From Paraburkholderia aromaticivorans (GTDB taxonomy: Bacteria; Pseudomonadota; Gammaproteobacteria; Burkholderiales; Burkholderiaceae), in assembly GCF_012689525.1 (NCBI RefSeq), contig NZ_CP051515.1:3472001-3536000 (forward strand): 64,000 bases of DNA. Reading direction: 5' to 3'. Of the stretch, positions 1-8,884 are shown piece after piece; positions within the stretch are counted from its first letter, which is position 1, and each line of letters opens with the position of its first letter. The notes under the pieces are model-generated. The model made no database searches, was not told the origin of the DNA, and saw only the letters and a program-made list of their open reading frames with translations. The translations under genes were made by a program, and so were the position numbers.

Positions 1-61
1 CAGATTCCCCGCTAGCTGGCAGCAGGACCTACTGCTACGAACTATGCGGACTCAAACTCGA

Positions 62-1363
62 TCAACGTTGCGCGATCGGCTTGGCTTCACGTTGCGTGTC
101 GCCGATGAACAGCTGACGCGGACGGCCAATCTTCTGCTCCGGATCGGCGATCATTTCGTTCCACTGCGCGATCCAGCCGACCGTACGTGCCATCGCGAAG
201 ATACACGTGAACATCGAGGTCGGGATGCCCAGCGCGCGCTGCACGATGCCCGAGTAGAAGTCGACGTTCGGGTACAGCTTGCGCGACACGAAGTATTCGT
301 CTTCCAGCGCGATCTTTTCCAGTGCCATGGCCAGCTTGAACAGCGGGTCGTCGTGCAGGCCCAGCTCTTCCAGCACTTCGTGGCACGTTTCGCGCATCAG
401 CTTCGCACGTGGGTCGTAATTCTTGTAGACGCGGTGACCGAAGCCCATCAGCTTCACGCCGGAGTTCTTGTCCTTCACCTGCTTGATGAACTCAGGAATG
501 TTGTCGACCGAGCCGATTTCTTCCAGCATGTTCAGTGCGGCTTCGTTCGCACCACCGTGCGCCGGGCCCCACAGACACGCGATACCGGCCGCGATACACG
601 CGAACGGATTAGCGCCCGACGAACCGGCAAGACGCACGGTCGACGTCGATGCATTCTGCTCGTGGTCCGCATGCAGGATCAGGATGCGGTCCAGTGCGCG
701 CACCAGCACGTCGTTGACCTTGTACTCTTCGCACGGGTTCGAGAACATCATGTGCATGAAGTTCGCGCTGTACGACAGGTCGTTCTTCGGGTACGCAAAC
801 GGCTGGCCGATGCTGTACTTGTACGCCATGGCGACCAGCGTCGGCAGCTTCGCGATCATGCGAATAGCCGACACTTCACGGTGACGCGGATTGTTGATGT
901 CGAGCGAGTCGTGATAGAACGCCGACAGCGCGCCGACTGCGGCGACCAGAATCGCCATCGGGTGCGCGTCGCGACGGAAACCACGGAAGAAGAAGTGCAT
1001 TTGCTCATGCACCATCGTGTGGTTCGTGACCGTCTTCACGAACTCTGCGTTCTGCTCTGCGTTCGGCAGTTCGCCTTTCAGCAGCAGATAGCAGGTTTCG
1101 AGGAAGTCGGCGCTTTGCGCGAGGTTGTCGATCGGGTAGCCGCGATACAGCAGTTCGCCCTTGTCGCCGTCGATGTAGGTGATCGCCGAATTGCAAGCCG
1201 CCGTCGACATGAAGCCCGGGTCGTACGTGAACTTGCCGGTCTGGCCGTACAGTTTGCGGATGTCGATCACGTCCGGGCCGAGAGTGCCCTTGTAAATCGG
1301 CATTTCAACGCTCGGCGAATTGTCGCTGAACGATAGCGTGGCTTTAACATCTGACGGGGTCAT
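62..1363 (-). CDS. gltA: Citrate synthase (type II)
   Basis: Condenses acetyl-CoA with oxaloacetate to citrate, the entry step of the TCA cycle, in the cytoplasm. The 433-residue product has the full length of the hexameric, NADH-sensitive type II family. The catalytic triad is visible as His269 in [10 protein letters not shown], His310 in [15 protein letters not shown] and Asp368 in NVDFYSG. The ATG is preceded by a GAGGA ribosome site about eight bases upstream, and the N-terminal start [10 protein letters not shown] fits the family. It lies last in the minus-strand block after sdhE, with a 91-base gap, so it may be read from the sdh transcript, from its own promoter in that gap, or both. 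The window begins 61 bases beyond its stop, so any downstream terminator is not visible. A second citrate-synthase-fold gene, prpC, lies 7.5 kb away but has the methylcitrate type of motifs. Confidence 0.97.
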   Translation of the reverse strand: MTPSDVKATLSFSDNSPSVEMPIYKGTLGPDVIDIRKLYGQTGKFTYDPGFMSTAACNSAITYIDGDKGELLYRGYPIDNLAQSADFLETCYLLLKGELPNAEQNAEFVKTVTNHTMVHEQMHFFFRGFRRDAHPMAILVAAVGALSAFYHDSLDINNPRHREVSAIRMIAKLPTLVAMAYKYSIGQPFAYPKNDLSYSANFMHMMFSNPCEEYKVNDVLVRALDRILILHADHEQNASTSTVRLAGSSGANPFACIAAGIACLWGPAHGGANEAALNMLEEIGSVDNIPEFIKQVKDKNSGVKLMGFGHRVYKNYDPRAKLMRETCHEVLEELGLHDDPLFKLAMALEKIALEDEYFVSRKLYPNVDFYSGIVQRALGIPTSMFTCIFAMARTVGWIAQWNEMIADPEQKIGRPRQLFIGDTQREAKPIAQR

Positions 1364-1454
1364 AGCACATCCTCAATCGAAGTATGGAAACAGGGTTTCG
1401 ATAATTGCACGCCTGGAACAACGGACAAGCTGCGCTCAAAGCCGGTGATGCCGG

Positions 1455-1727
1455 TCAGGCATTCCGCAGCAGCTCCAGCACCCGGGTCACATCCGGGTCG
1501 GCAAGGTCGCCTTCCGGTTCCTTGCGCGCGAGCAGCAAGTCCATCAGGTCGTTATCGCTCAGCTCGAGCAGGCGCGTGAGGGCGCCCACATCTGCATCAC
1601 TGAGGTCATGCTCATATCGGCTGAAAAAACGTTCAAAGATCAGATCGTTTTCCAGCAGGCCCCGCCGCGCACGCCAGCGAAGACGCGCGCGGCGGAGAGG
1701 GTCGGACTGATGCGATGTTTCGTTCAT
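1455..1727 (-). CDS. sdhE: Succinate dehydrogenase flavinylation/assembly factor SdhE
   Basis: A 90-residue soluble helical protein of the SdhE/YgfY (CptB) family, which promotes covalent attachment of FAD to SdhA. The diagnostic RGxxE-type motif appears as RRGLLEND near residues 21-28, followed by the acidic segment LSDNDLMDLLLARKEP typical of the family. It starts one base after the sdhB stop on the same strand, which means tight translational linkage and the usual betaproteobacterial order sdhCDAB-sdhE-gltA. Nothing is odd in length or composition. Function is inferred from family and position. Confidence 0.93.
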   Translation of the reverse strand: MNETSHQSDPLRRARLRWRARRGLLENDLIFERFFSRYEHDLSDADVGALTRLLELSDNDLMDLLLARKEPEGDLADPDVTRVLELLRNA

Positions 1728-1728
1728 C

Positions 1729-2433
1729 TCAAACGGTGCGACGGACCATCAATTCCTTGATCTTGCCAATCGCCTTGGTCGGGTTCAGGCCCTTCGGGCA
1801 AACGTCGACGCAATTCATGATGGTATGGCAACGGAACAGACGGTACGGATCTTCCAGGTTGTCGAGTCGTTCGGCCGTCGCTTCGTCGCGGCTGTCCGCG
1901 ATGAAACGGTAGGCTTGCAGCAGGCCAGCTGGGCCGACGAACTTGTCCGGATTCCACCAGAAGCTCGGGCACGAAGTCGAGCAGCTAGCGCACAGAATAC
2001 ATTCGTACAGGCCGTCGAGCTCGTCGCGTTCTTCCGGCGACTGCAGACGTTCCTTTTCGGGCGGCGGCGTATCGTTGATCAGGAACGGCTTGATCGAGTG
2101 ATACTGGTTGAAGAACTGCGTCATGTCGACGATCAGGTCGCGAATGACCGGCAGTCCCGGCAGCGGACGCAACACGATCTTCTGCGGCAGGTCATTCATG
2201 TTCTGCAGACAGGCCAGACCATTCTTGCCATTGATGTTCATGGCGTCCGAACCGCACACGCCTTCGCGGCATGAACGGCGGAACGAAAGAGTCTCGTCGA
2301 CTGCTTTCAACTTCAGCAGCGCGTCGAGCAGCATGCGTTCGTGCGAATCGATCTCGATCTCGTACGTTTGCATGCGCGGCGCTGCGTCCTTGTCCGGGTC
2401 GTAGCGGTAAATTTCAAATGTACGCTTTGCCAT
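1729..2433 (-). CDS. sdhB: Succinate dehydrogenase iron-sulfur subunit
   Basis: Electron-transfer subunit of complex II, carrying electrons from the SdhA flavin to ubiquinone at the membrane. The 234 residues contain all cluster ligands: the [2Fe-2S] set around Cys55, Cys60 and Cys75 in [12 protein letters not shown] and GLACLQ, the [4Fe-4S] set CILCASC (Cys145, 148, 151) with Cys212, and the [3Fe-4S] set Cys155, Cys202 and Cys208. The C-terminal [11 protein letters not shown] segment is typical. It lies 24 bases after sdhA in the sdhCDAB operon and one base before sdhE. Length and motifs are normal for the family. Confidence 0.97.
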   Translation of the reverse strand: MAKRTFEIYRYDPDKDAAPRMQTYEIEIDSHERMLLDALLKLKAVDETLSFRRSCREGVCGSDAMNINGKNGLACLQNMNDLPQKIVLRPLPGLPVIRDLIVDMTQFFNQYHSIKPFLINDTPPPEKERLQSPEERDELDGLYECILCASCSTSCPSFWWNPDKFVGPAGLLQAYRFIADSRDEATAERLDNLEDPYRLFRCHTIMNCVDVCPKGLNPTKAIGKIKELMVRRTV

Positions 2434-2457
2434 TTCTGAATTCCTTTGACTTGTGCC

Positions 2458-4233
2458 TTAGAAGGTCCGCGCTTTCGGCGGAACCGATTCGACCGTCAGC
2501 GGTTGCATGTGAACCGGCTTGTAGTCGAGGCGATCGCCTTCGCTGAACCACAGCGTATGGCGCAGCCAGTTTTCGTCGTCGCGATGTTCGAAGTCGTTTT
2601 GCGCGTGCGCGCCACGGCTTTCCTTACGCGCTTCGGCGGAAACCATCGTGGCGCGTGCCACTTCGATCAGGTTCGCCACTTCCAGCGCTTCGATACGCGC
2701 CGTGTTGAACACCTTCGACTTGTCCTTCAAATGGATGCTGTCGACACGGTCAGCCACTTCGCGGATGCGCTCGACACCTTCAGCCAGCAGCTTCGACGTG
2801 CGGAACACGCCGGCATGAGCCTGCATCGTGCCGCGAATGTCGTTCGCGACCGATTGCGCGTACTCGCCCGAGGACGAGCTATCGAGCTTCGCCAGACGCG
2901 ACAGTGCGAAATCAGCGGCGTCGGCCGGCAGCGGCTTGTGCTCCTTGATTTCCCTTACGTGCTTGACGATGTGGTTGCCGGCCGCGCGGCCGAACACCAC
3001 CAGGTCGAGCAGCGAGTTCGTGCCGAGACGGTTCGCACCGTGCACCGACACGCACGAGCATTCGCCCACTGCGTAGAAACCGTTGACGACTTCTTCATGC
3101 CCCGTGGACGTACCGACGACCTGGCCGTTGATGTTCGTCGGAATACCGCCCATCTGATAGTGGATGGTCGGCACAACCGGAATCGGCTCTTTAATGCAGT
3201 CGACGTTCGCAAACTTCATGGCGATTTCGCGGATCGACGGCAGACGCTTCAAGATCGTCTCGGCGCCGATGTGCGACAGGTCGAGCAGCACGTGATCCTT
3301 GTTCGGACCCACGCCGCGGCCTTCCTTGATTTCCTGATCCATCGAACGCGAAACGAAGTCGCGCGGCGCCAGATCCTTCAAGGTAGGCGCGTAGCGTTCC
3401 ATGAAACGCTCGCCGTTCGAGTTACGCAGAATGCCGCCTTCGCCGCGCACGCCTTCGGTAATCAGCACGCCCGCGCCGGCCACGCCGGTCGGGTGGAATT
3501 GCCAGAATTCCATGTCTTGCAGCGCGATACCCGAACGCGCCGCCATGCCCAGGCCGTCGCCGGTGTTGATGAACGCGTTGGTCGATGCCGCGAAGATCCG
3601 GCCCGCGCCTCCCGTGGCGAACAGCGTGGTCTTGCCTTCGAGGATGTAGACGTCGCCGGTTTCCATTTCCAGCGCGGTCACGCCGAGCACGTCGCCTTCG
3701 GCGTCGCGGATCAGATCCAGCGCCATCCATTCGACGAAGAACTGCGTCTTGGCTTCCACGTTTTGCTGGTACAACGTGTGCAGCAGCGCGTGACCGGTAC
3801 GGTCAGCCGCCGCGCAAGCGCGTTGCACCGGCTTTTCGCCGTAGTTCGCGGTGTGGCCGCCGAACGGGCGCTGGTAAATCGTGCCGTCCGCGTTGCGGTC
3901 GAACGGCATGCCCATGTGTTCCAGTTCGTAGACGGCGTTCGGTGCTTCGCGGCACATGAACTCGATCGCGTCCTGGTCGCCGAGCCAGTCGGAACCCTTG
4001 ATCGTGTCGTAGAAGTGGTAGTGCCAGTTGTCTTCGCTCATGTTGCCAAGCGATGCGCCAATGCCGCCTTGAGCAGCGACCGTGTGCGAACGCGTCGGGA
4101 ACACCTTGGACAGCACGCAGACCGACAGGCCGGCGCGCGCGAGTTGCAGCGAAGCGCGCATCCCCGAGCCGCCTGCGCCGACGATAACCACGTCAAACTT
4201 GCGACGCGGCAGAGAATTCTTGATTGCAGCCAT
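2458..4233 (-). CDS. sdhA: Succinate dehydrogenase flavoprotein subunit
   Basis: Catalytic subunit of complex II; oxidises succinate to fumarate and passes electrons to SdhB. The chosen start, ATG at 4233, gives 591 residues beginning [14 protein letters not shown] and has a GGAGAG ribosome site about ten bases upstream; an upstream in-frame ATG at 4275 lies inside sdhD and adds only low-quality sequence. The dinucleotide-binding motif GAGGSG is at residues 19-24. His50 in [10 protein letters not shown] is the covalent FAD attachment residue. FHPTGV and the substrate-binding segment [19 protein letters not shown] are present. It begins four bases after the sdhD stop, so translation is probably coupled. 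Confidence 0.97.
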   Translation of the reverse strand: MAAIKNSLPRRKFDVVIVGAGGSGMRASLQLARAGLSVCVLSKVFPTRSHTVAAQGGIGASLGNMSEDNWHYHFYDTIKGSDWLGDQDAIEFMCREAPNAVYELEHMGMPFDRNADGTIYQRPFGGHTANYGEKPVQRACAAADRTGHALLHTLYQQNVEAKTQFFVEWMALDLIRDAEGDVLGVTALEMETGDVYILEGKTTLFATGGAGRIFAASTNAFINTGDGLGMAARSGIALQDMEFWQFHPTGVAGAGVLITEGVRGEGGILRNSNGERFMERYAPTLKDLAPRDFVSRSMDQEIKEGRGVGPNKDHVLLDLSHIGAETILKRLPSIREIAMKFANVDCIKEPIPVVPTIHYQMGGIPTNINGQVVGTSTGHEEVVNGFYAVGECSCVSVHGANRLGTNSLLDLVVFGRAAGNHIVKHVREIKEHKPLPADAADFALSRLAKLDSSSSGEYAQSVANDIRGTMQAHAGVFRTSKLLAEGVERIREVADRVDSIHLKDKSKVFNTARIEALEVANLIEVARATMVSAEARKESRGAHAQNDFEHRDDENWLRHTLWFSEGDRLDYKPVHMQPLTVESVPPKARTF

Positions 4234-4237
4234 TCTT

Positions 4238-4606
4238 TTACACTCTCCAGAGAATCTGCGCAGCGTAGCCCGCACACGCGAGCAGCCAGACGATCGTCAG
4301 CGCTTGAAGCAACAGGCGGATGCCAACGGGCTTCACATAGTCCATCCAGATGTCGCGGATACCCACCCACGCGTGATAGAACAGCGAGAGCAGCGTGACG
4401 AACGTGGCCAGCTTCATCCATTGCGTGGCGAAGATCGACGCCCAGCCGTCGTACGAGAAATCGCGTGCGCCGAAGAACCAGGCGAGCAGGATGACCGTGT
4501 AGACCGCCATGATGGCGGCGGTAATGCGCTGCGCCAGCCAGTCGCGCAGACCGTAGTGAGCGCCGACGACGAGACGCTTCGAACCGATTCGGTTATTTGA
4601 TGACAT
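4238..4606 (-). CDS. sdhD: Succinate dehydrogenase membrane anchor subunit
   Basis: One of two small integral membrane subunits that hold SdhAB at the inner membrane and form the quinone and haem b site. The 122 residues contain three hydrophobic segments (about 27-45, 60-80 and 98-116). The stretch [17 protein letters not shown] carries the expected haem-ligand His and the Asp-Tyr pair used in quinone binding in the E. coli protein. It starts three bases after sdhC and ends four bases before sdhA. Sequence similarity within this family is low, so the call rests on these residues plus operon position. Confidence 0.93.
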   Translation of the reverse strand: MSSNNRIGSKRLVVGAHYGLRDWLAQRITAAIMAVYTVILLAWFFGARDFSYDGWASIFATQWMKLATFVTLLSLFYHAWVGIRDIWMDYVKPVGIRLLLQALTIVWLLACAGYAAQILWRV

Positions 4607-4609
4607 TTT

Positions 4610-5026
4610 TTAGAATGCTCCGAACAGTTTTGCCGCGAATGCGATGGTGAGCAGCGACGACACGACGAGAACGACGACGGAAGTCGATTTGCCCTTCTCT
4701 TTCGTCACCGCGTTGTGGTTCGTGTCCATCAGCAGGTGACGGATGCCGGCGCAGAAGTGAAACAGGAAGGCCCACGCGAGAACGAGCGTGATGAGCTTGA
4801 CGATGATGTTGGAGAGGAAACCTTTGAAGACTTCGAAGCTGAGTTCAGAAGTCAGGCTCTGATCGAAGAGGTACAGCAGGAACGGAAGAAAAACAAAAAG
4901 CAGACCACCGCTCAAGCGGTGCAAGATCGATACTCGCCCCGCTAGCGGGAGACGGTATGCCGTCAAAATCTGCCCGATACCGATGTTCCGGAATTCCGGC
5001 CTCGGTTTTTTTACGGCTTCAGCCAT
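4610..5026 (-). CDS. sdhC: Succinate dehydrogenase cytochrome b556 subunit
   Basis: First gene of the sdhCDAB operon and the cytochrome b subunit of complex II. The 138 residues have three hydrophobic helices, the quinone-site signature SILHRLSGG near the N terminus and the haem-binding segment HFCAGIRHLLMD before the third helix. An AGGGG ribosome site precedes the ATG by about seven bases. The operon promoter must lie in the 157 bases up to the GntR gene stop at 5184. On the minus strand that stretch has an A+T-rich TAAAAT element but no convincing -35 partner, so I leave the promoter uncalled. Confidence 0.95.
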   Translation of the reverse strand: MAEAVKKPRPEFRNIGIGQILTAYRLPLAGRVSILHRLSGGLLFVFLPFLLYLFDQSLTSELSFEVFKGFLSNIIVKLITLVLAWAFLFHFCAGIRHLLMDTNHNAVTKEKGKSTSVVVLVVSSLLTIAFAAKLFGAF

Positions 5027-5183
5027 GCTAGACCCCTACTATGTAGTCACACTAATCCGCAATTTTAGCGCCTTTTTATATCGCGCTGCAGCGAAAACCA
5101 CGACAGGTCCGTTACAGCACGCACGATAAAGGCGCCTTCAAACAGGCGCGCGTGTGGGACGCAGCGCCCTCATTCAGCCCGAT

Positions 5184-5984
5184 TCAGCTTAGATCGTTCT
5201 GATAGTAGTACCCGGTTGTGACATACCAACCACGACGTACTTCAACCGGCCGGTCTCCATAGGTATAGGACACGCGCTCGACCGATAGCAGCGGAAAACC
5301 CGCGGGCACATGCAGCAGATCGGCCACGGAAGGCTCGGCCGCCACCGCGCGGATTTTCTCCGTCGCGCGAATCATGCGGGTGCCGAATTCCGTCTCGAAC
5401 ATCGCATAGAGGGGACCTTTATACTCCGACAGCCGCTCGAGCGTCAGGCCGCGGAACACGGCGCCGGGCAGCCAGATCTCGTCGAGTACGGTGACTTCGC
5501 CGTCGAACTGCAGCAAGCGCTTGATCAATACGACCGGATCGGCTGGCTTCAGATCGAGTTGCCGGGCGATATCCGCCGAAGCGCGCAAGCGCCGGCATTC
5601 GAGCAGACGGCTGACGTGCGGGTGTTCCGCGCCGTCATCGGCCAGTAATCTGAGGAAGCGAAACTGGGCGCGATCTTCGTTGTGCGTTGCAACAAACGTG
5701 CCCTTGCCCTGGCGGCGCACGAGCAGGTTATCGGCGGCAAGTTCGTCGATCGCTTTGCGCACGGTGCCCTGACTGACCTTGAATCTGGCCGCCAATTCGA
5801 CTTCACTAGGAATGATCTCGCCCGGCTTCCACTCGCCATTCTCCAGGCTCTGCGTGATCAGCCCTTTGATCTGCTGATACAACGGGCTGAAAGTGGGTGA
5901 CGCAGCCGGGGGCGCAGCGGGTACACCCTCGCCCGCGGCCCCTTGACCGCTCGGATTCGTAGTGTTCGCCGGGTTCGAATTCAT
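5184..5984 (-). CDS. GntR-family regulator, HutC/UTRA type
   Basis: A 266-residue DNA-binding repressor-type protein. After a low-complexity Asn/Pro/Ala-rich N terminus (residues 1-30) comes a winged helix-turn-helix with the GntR signature SEVELAARFKVSQGTVRKAI and RRQGKGTFVA, then a UTRA ligand domain (about 105-266) ending YVTTGYYYQND. It sits between the sdh operon, which lies downstream on the same strand, and mdh, which diverges. A perfect 20-bp palindrome lies 56 bases upstream of its start and abuts a strong plus-strand promoter. I infer that it autoregulates and controls mdh and perhaps sdh, with a TCA-related metabolite as effector; the effector is not readable from sequence. Confidence 0.9.
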   Translation of the reverse strand: MNSNPANTTNPSGQGAAGEGVPAAPPAASPTFSPLYQQIKGLITQSLENGEWKPGEIIPSEVELAARFKVSQGTVRKAIDELAADNLLVRRQGKGTFVATHNEDRAQFRFLRLLADDGAEHPHVSRLLECRRLRASADIARQLDLKPADPVVLIKRLLQFDGEVTVLDEIWLPGAVFRGLTLERLSEYKGPLYAMFETEFGTRMIRATEKIRAVAAEPSVADLLHVPAGFPLLSVERVSYTYGDRPVEVRRGWYVTTGYYYQNDLS

Positions 5985-6019
5985 CCGCGCATTTCATCAT
6001 AAAGGGCTAGGCCGCGTCT

Positions 6020-6030
6020 AGGGTTTTCCC
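6020..6030. promoter_or_regulatory. AGGGTTTTCCC element upstream of the gntR/mdh promoter
   Basis: The sequence AGGGTTTTCCC matches eleven of twelve bases of the element present twice at 41995-42006 and 42020-42031 before a small gene on this window. Here it lies ten bases from the 20-bp palindrome. The GGG-TTTT-CCC arrangement suggests a binding site. The protein that would bind is unknown to me. Confidence 0.35.
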
Positions 6031-6039
6031 CGCAACAGA

Positions 6040-6059
6040 TATGTCTTATATAAGACATA
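6040..6059. promoter_or_regulatory. Perfect 20-bp palindrome, probable GntR operator
   Basis: TATGTCTTATATAAGACATA is exactly self-complementary. It lies 56 bases upstream of the GntR gene start and eight bases upstream of a TTGACT/TACACT promoter running toward mdh. GntR/HutC-family proteins bind such A+T-centred palindromes as dimers, and the position next to the regulator gene fits autoregulation. I saw no second copy of this palindrome elsewhere in the window, including before sdhC, prpC and acnA. Confidence 0.65.
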
Positions 6060-6067
6060 AGATAATG

Positions 6068-6096
6068 TTGACTTTGTGTCTGCCGACTCCTACACT
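6068..6096 (+). promoter_or_regulatory. Sigma70-like promoter toward mdh
   Basis: TTGACT at 6068-6073 and TACACT at 6091-6096 are separated by exactly 17 bases, close to the housekeeping consensus. Transcription would start near 6103, about 375 bases before the mdh start codon. The adjacent palindrome at 6040-6059 suggests control by the GntR protein. A closer mdh promoter is not excluded. Confidence 0.5.
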
Positions 6097-6476
6097 CCTT
6101 GTCGAGCAAGGGTTTGCGGGTTTTTCGGCGGCTGTTCGATGCAGCGCCGCGACGCACCGGCAGCCACTCTGCACCATGCTGTTCCCTCGCAGTTCAGGTT
6201 TCGATTCGCCGCCATTCGTTGGTCAGACGCTTGCCGAAACGCGCTGTTTGCAGGAGCCCGCACCGTGCAGCGGCTACCCGGCGCCTCGTATTCCGCTCCC
6301 GTGCGGCAGTACAGATTTCCGGCATGGCGGTCTCGCCGCAACGCGCCGCTCGGCCTCGGCAGATTTCGAGGCAGTCCGCGACAGTGAATTCCGCCGTGTT
6401 TCACAACGCTTCGCTGAACGCGCATATAGAATGGCGTTTTCCCTAGCGTCTAACGCATCGTCCTGGAGATTTCTCA

Positions 6477-7460
6477 ATGGCTAAGCCCGCAAAGCGCGTT
6501 GCCGTCACCGGCGCCGCAGGTCAAATCGCTTACTCCCTGCTGTTCCGCATCGCCAATGGCGACCTGCTCGGCAAGGATCAGCCGGTGGTCCTGCAACTGC
6601 TCGACCTGCCGCAAGCGCAAGGCGCCGTCAAAGGCGTCGTGATGGAACTGGATGATTGCGCATTCCCGCTGCTGTCGGGCGTCGTGATCACTGACGACCC
6701 CAAGGTTGCATTCAAGGATGCAGACGTGGCCCTGCTGGTCGGCGCGCGTCCGCGTTCGAAAGGCATGGAGCGTAAGGACCTGCTGTCGGCCAACGCCGAA
6801 ATCTTCACGGTTCAGGGCAAGGCGCTGAACGAAGTCGCGAGCCGCGACGTGAAGGTGCTAGTGGTCGGCAACCCGGCCAACACGAACGCTTACATCGCCA
6901 TGAAGTCGGCGCCGGATCTGCCGAAGAAGAACTTCACCGCCATGCTGCGTCTGGACCACAACCGCGCGCTGTCGCAACTGGCCGCCAAGTCGGGCAAGCC
7001 GGTCGCGTCGATCGAAAAGCTGGCGGTGTGGGGCAACCACTCGCCGACCATGTACCCGGACTTCCGCGTTGCAACGGCAGAAGGTCAGGACCTGACCAAG
7101 CTGATCAACGACGAAGAATGGAACCGCAACACGTTCATCCCGACCGTCGGCAAGCGCGGCGCGGCGATCATCGAAGCGCGCGGCCTGTCGTCGGCGGCGT
7201 CGGCGGCTAACGCTGCGATCGACCACCTGCGTGACTGGGTGCTCGGCACGAACGGCAAGTGGGTCACCATGGGTATTCCGTCGGACGGTTCGTACGGCAT
7301 TCCGGAAGACATCATTTACGGTGTGCCGGTCACGTGCGAAAACGGCGAGTACAAGCGCGTCGAAGGTCTGGAAATCGACGCGTTCTCGCGCGAAAAGATG
7401 GACGGCACGCTGAATGAATTGCTGGAAGAACGCGAAGGCGTTCAACACCTGCTCGGCTAA
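6477..7460 (+). CDS. mdh: Malate dehydrogenase (NAD-dependent)
   Basis: Reversibly oxidises malate to oxaloacetate, the last TCA-cycle step. The 327 residues match the cytoplasmic-type bacterial family. The NAD-binding loop is [10 protein letters not shown] (residues 11-20), the substrate arginines lie in [15 protein letters not shown], and the catalytic Asp160/His188 pair is in RLDHNRA and WGNHSP. A GGAG ribosome site precedes the ATG. It is the first gene of the plus-strand metabolic run and is followed after 243 bases by the CitE-like gene. It lies near sdh and gltA, so three consecutive TCA activities are clustered. Regulation by the divergent GntR protein is inferred. Confidence 0.97.
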
Positions 7461-7476
7461 GCGGCTGATGCAGACG

Positions 7477-7582
7477 AACCGGAACTCGTGAGAGAACGCC
7501 AGGCCGCCCTTGGGGGCTTGGCGCGAAGCGAGCAGTCTGGCGCGGCGCTCACTGGCGCCGCCGCGGCGGGTTCCGGTTTTTT
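7477..7582 (+). terminator. Possible structured terminator after mdh
   Basis: AACCGGAAC at 7477-7485 pairs exactly with GTTCCGGTT at 7570-7578, followed at once by a run of Ts. The 84-base interior can itself fold: CGCCAGGCC near 7497 almost matches CTTGGCG near 7517-7525, and a G+C-rich hairpin lies near 7540-7562. This would make a branched terminator at the end of mdh. The long interior makes the call less certain than for a simple hairpin. Confidence 0.4.
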
Positions 7583-7703
7583 ACGTGCGAATGCAGCTAT
7601 TCGCATCTGATCCGAGCGCGTTTTGCGCAGTTGCCGCGATGGTCCGGCAGAGCGCGCCCGAATCGGATTTCTCCAAACACTACCCACGCTCCTGACGCCG
7701 AAG

Positions 7704-8720
7704 ATGCGCGCCCTCACACCCGCCGAAGTGCTGTTTGACGGCGAAGTGCCGCCCGCTGTGCTGCCTGCCTGCGATCACTACGCCGGCAGCGAAAAGCTGA
7801 TGCTGAAATCGCTCGGTTTGCAGCAGCAACTGGGACCCGTGTTCGACATCACGCTCGATTGCGAAGACGGCGCACAGGTCGGCCGCGAAGCGGAGCACGC
7901 GGAGCTGGTCGCGTCGTTGCTAGGCAGCGAGCATGACCATTTCGGCCGCGTCGGCGTACGGATTCACGATTTCGATCACGCGCACTGGCGCGACGACGTC
8001 CGTCTCATTCTGCGTGCCGCGAAGCGAGCGCCTGCTTACATCACCCTGCCAAAGATCCGCAACGTCCCCGATGCCGCCGAAATGGTCGCGTTCATCGAGG
8101 CGAAGCGGCGCGAACTCGGCATCGCGCAACCGGTGCCGGTGCAGTTGCTGGTCGAAACGCACGGCGCGCTGACACGTGTGTTCGATCTGGCCGCGCTGCC
8201 CGGCGTGGAAGCGCTGAGCTTCGGGCTGATGGACTTCGTCTCCGCGCACGACGGCGCGATTCCCGATACCGCCATGCGCTCGCCCGGCCAGTTCGATCAT
8301 CCGCTGGTGCGGCGCGCGAAGCTGGAAATCTCCGCCGCCTGCCATGCCTACGGCAAAGTGCCGTCGCACAACGTCAGCACGGAAGTGCGCGACATGAGCG
8401 TGGTCGCCAACGACGCCTCGCGCGCCCGCAACGAATTCGGCTACACGCGCATGTGGAGCATCCACCCGGCGCAGATCGAGGCGATCGTCGCCGCGTTCGC
8501 GCCGCGCGACGAAGAGATCGCCACGGCCACCGAAATCCTGCTGGCCGCGCAGTCCGCACAATGGGGCCCGACGCGCCATCACGACACGCTGCATGACCGC
8601 GCCAGCTATCGCTACTACTGGTCAGTACTGCGACGCGCGCAAGCCACGGGTCGCGCCGTCCCGCAAGACGCCGCGCCGCTCTTCACGAAAGTGGGCACTG
8701 ACGTGCAAGCAGGATCATGA
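7704..8720 (+). CDS. HpcH/HpaI aldolase / CitE-like CoA-ester lyase family protein
   Basis: A 338-residue TIM-barrel protein of the citrate-lyase beta / malyl-CoA lyase superfamily, which cleaves or hydrolyses beta-hydroxyacyl-CoA or related acids with a divalent metal. The metal-site segment LDCEDGAQVG and the second acidic segment QLLVETHGAL are visible, as is FGLMDFVSAHDGAIPD. The start at 7704 was chosen because it is the first ATG giving the family N terminus; the ribosome site is weak. Its stop overlaps the start of a 55-codon frame and prpC follows. The substrate is unknown. Its place between mdh and prpC suggests cleavage of malyl-, citramalyl- or methylcitrate-like compounds, which is inference only. 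Confidence 0.8.
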   Translation: MRALTPAEVLFDGEVPPAVLPACDHYAGSEKLMLKSLGLQQQLGPVFDITLDCEDGAQVGREAEHAELVASLLGSEHDHFGRVGVRIHDFDHAHWRDDVRLILRAAKRAPAYITLPKIRNVPDAAEMVAFIEAKRRELGIAQPVPVQLLVETHGALTRVFDLAALPGVEALSFGLMDFVSAHDGAIPDTAMRSPGQFDHPLVRRAKLEISAACHAYGKVPSHNVSTEVRDMSVVANDASRARNEFGYTRMWSIHPAQIEAIVAAFAPRDEEIATATEILLAAQSAQWGPTRHHDTLHDRASYRYYWSVLRRAQATGRAVPQDAAPLFTKVGTDVQAGS

Positions 8721-8884
8721 GCGTGAAAGTCGCTGCGGCAATCGGCGCGGCTGCCGTGAGCGGCCTATGCGCACGCCGTGAGGCAATCGAAACAGTCCGC
8801 CGTATGGCGCTGCGCGAGACCGGCGTCGAACGCACGGGTCAATCAAAAGCATGGAGCAGGCACAAAGGAGATTGCGGGAGATGA
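8717..8884 (+). CDS. Possible 55-residue coupled ORF between lyase and prpC
   Basis: An ATG start overlaps the lyase stop as ATGA at 8717-8720, and the frame closes with TGA inside the ATGA that begins prpC at 8881-8884. The product would start [20 protein letters not shown] and end in a basic tail RHKGDCGR. It has no domain I recognise. The double ATGA overlap is what a translational-coupling bridge would look like, and the prpC ribosome site lies within its last codons. It could equally be a chance open frame, since G+C-rich DNA has few stops. Confidence 0.35.
   Translation: MSVKVAAAIGAAAVSGLCARREAIETVRRMALRETGVERTGQSKAWSRHKGDCGR

Larger units (their letters stand above)
5985..6476. other. 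Divergent intergenic region between gntR and mdh (492 bp)
   Basis: No convincing gene is seen. The left 110 bases are A+T-rich and regulatory: an AGGGTTTTCCC element at 6020-6030, a palindrome at 6040-6059 and a sigma70-like promoter at 6068-6096. The remaining 370 bases are G+C-rich and would form an unusually long mdh leader if that promoter serves mdh. A second possible start signal closer to mdh is the TATAGAAT-like element near 6425, followed by GTTTTCCCTA at about 6435-6444. Open frames on both strands across the leader (for example 6041-6484 plus, 6090-6425 minus) lack recognisable domains. Confidence 0.6.

Noticed and set aside
2446..4398. 650-codon open frame opposite sdhA and sdhD
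   Set aside because: Arg/His/Val-rich composition typical of a G+C shadow; the opposite strand has an undisputed gene with all active-site residues.
6041..6484. Open frames in the mdh leader on both strands
   Set aside because: No ribosome site, domain or codon pattern; kept only as leader sequence in the description.
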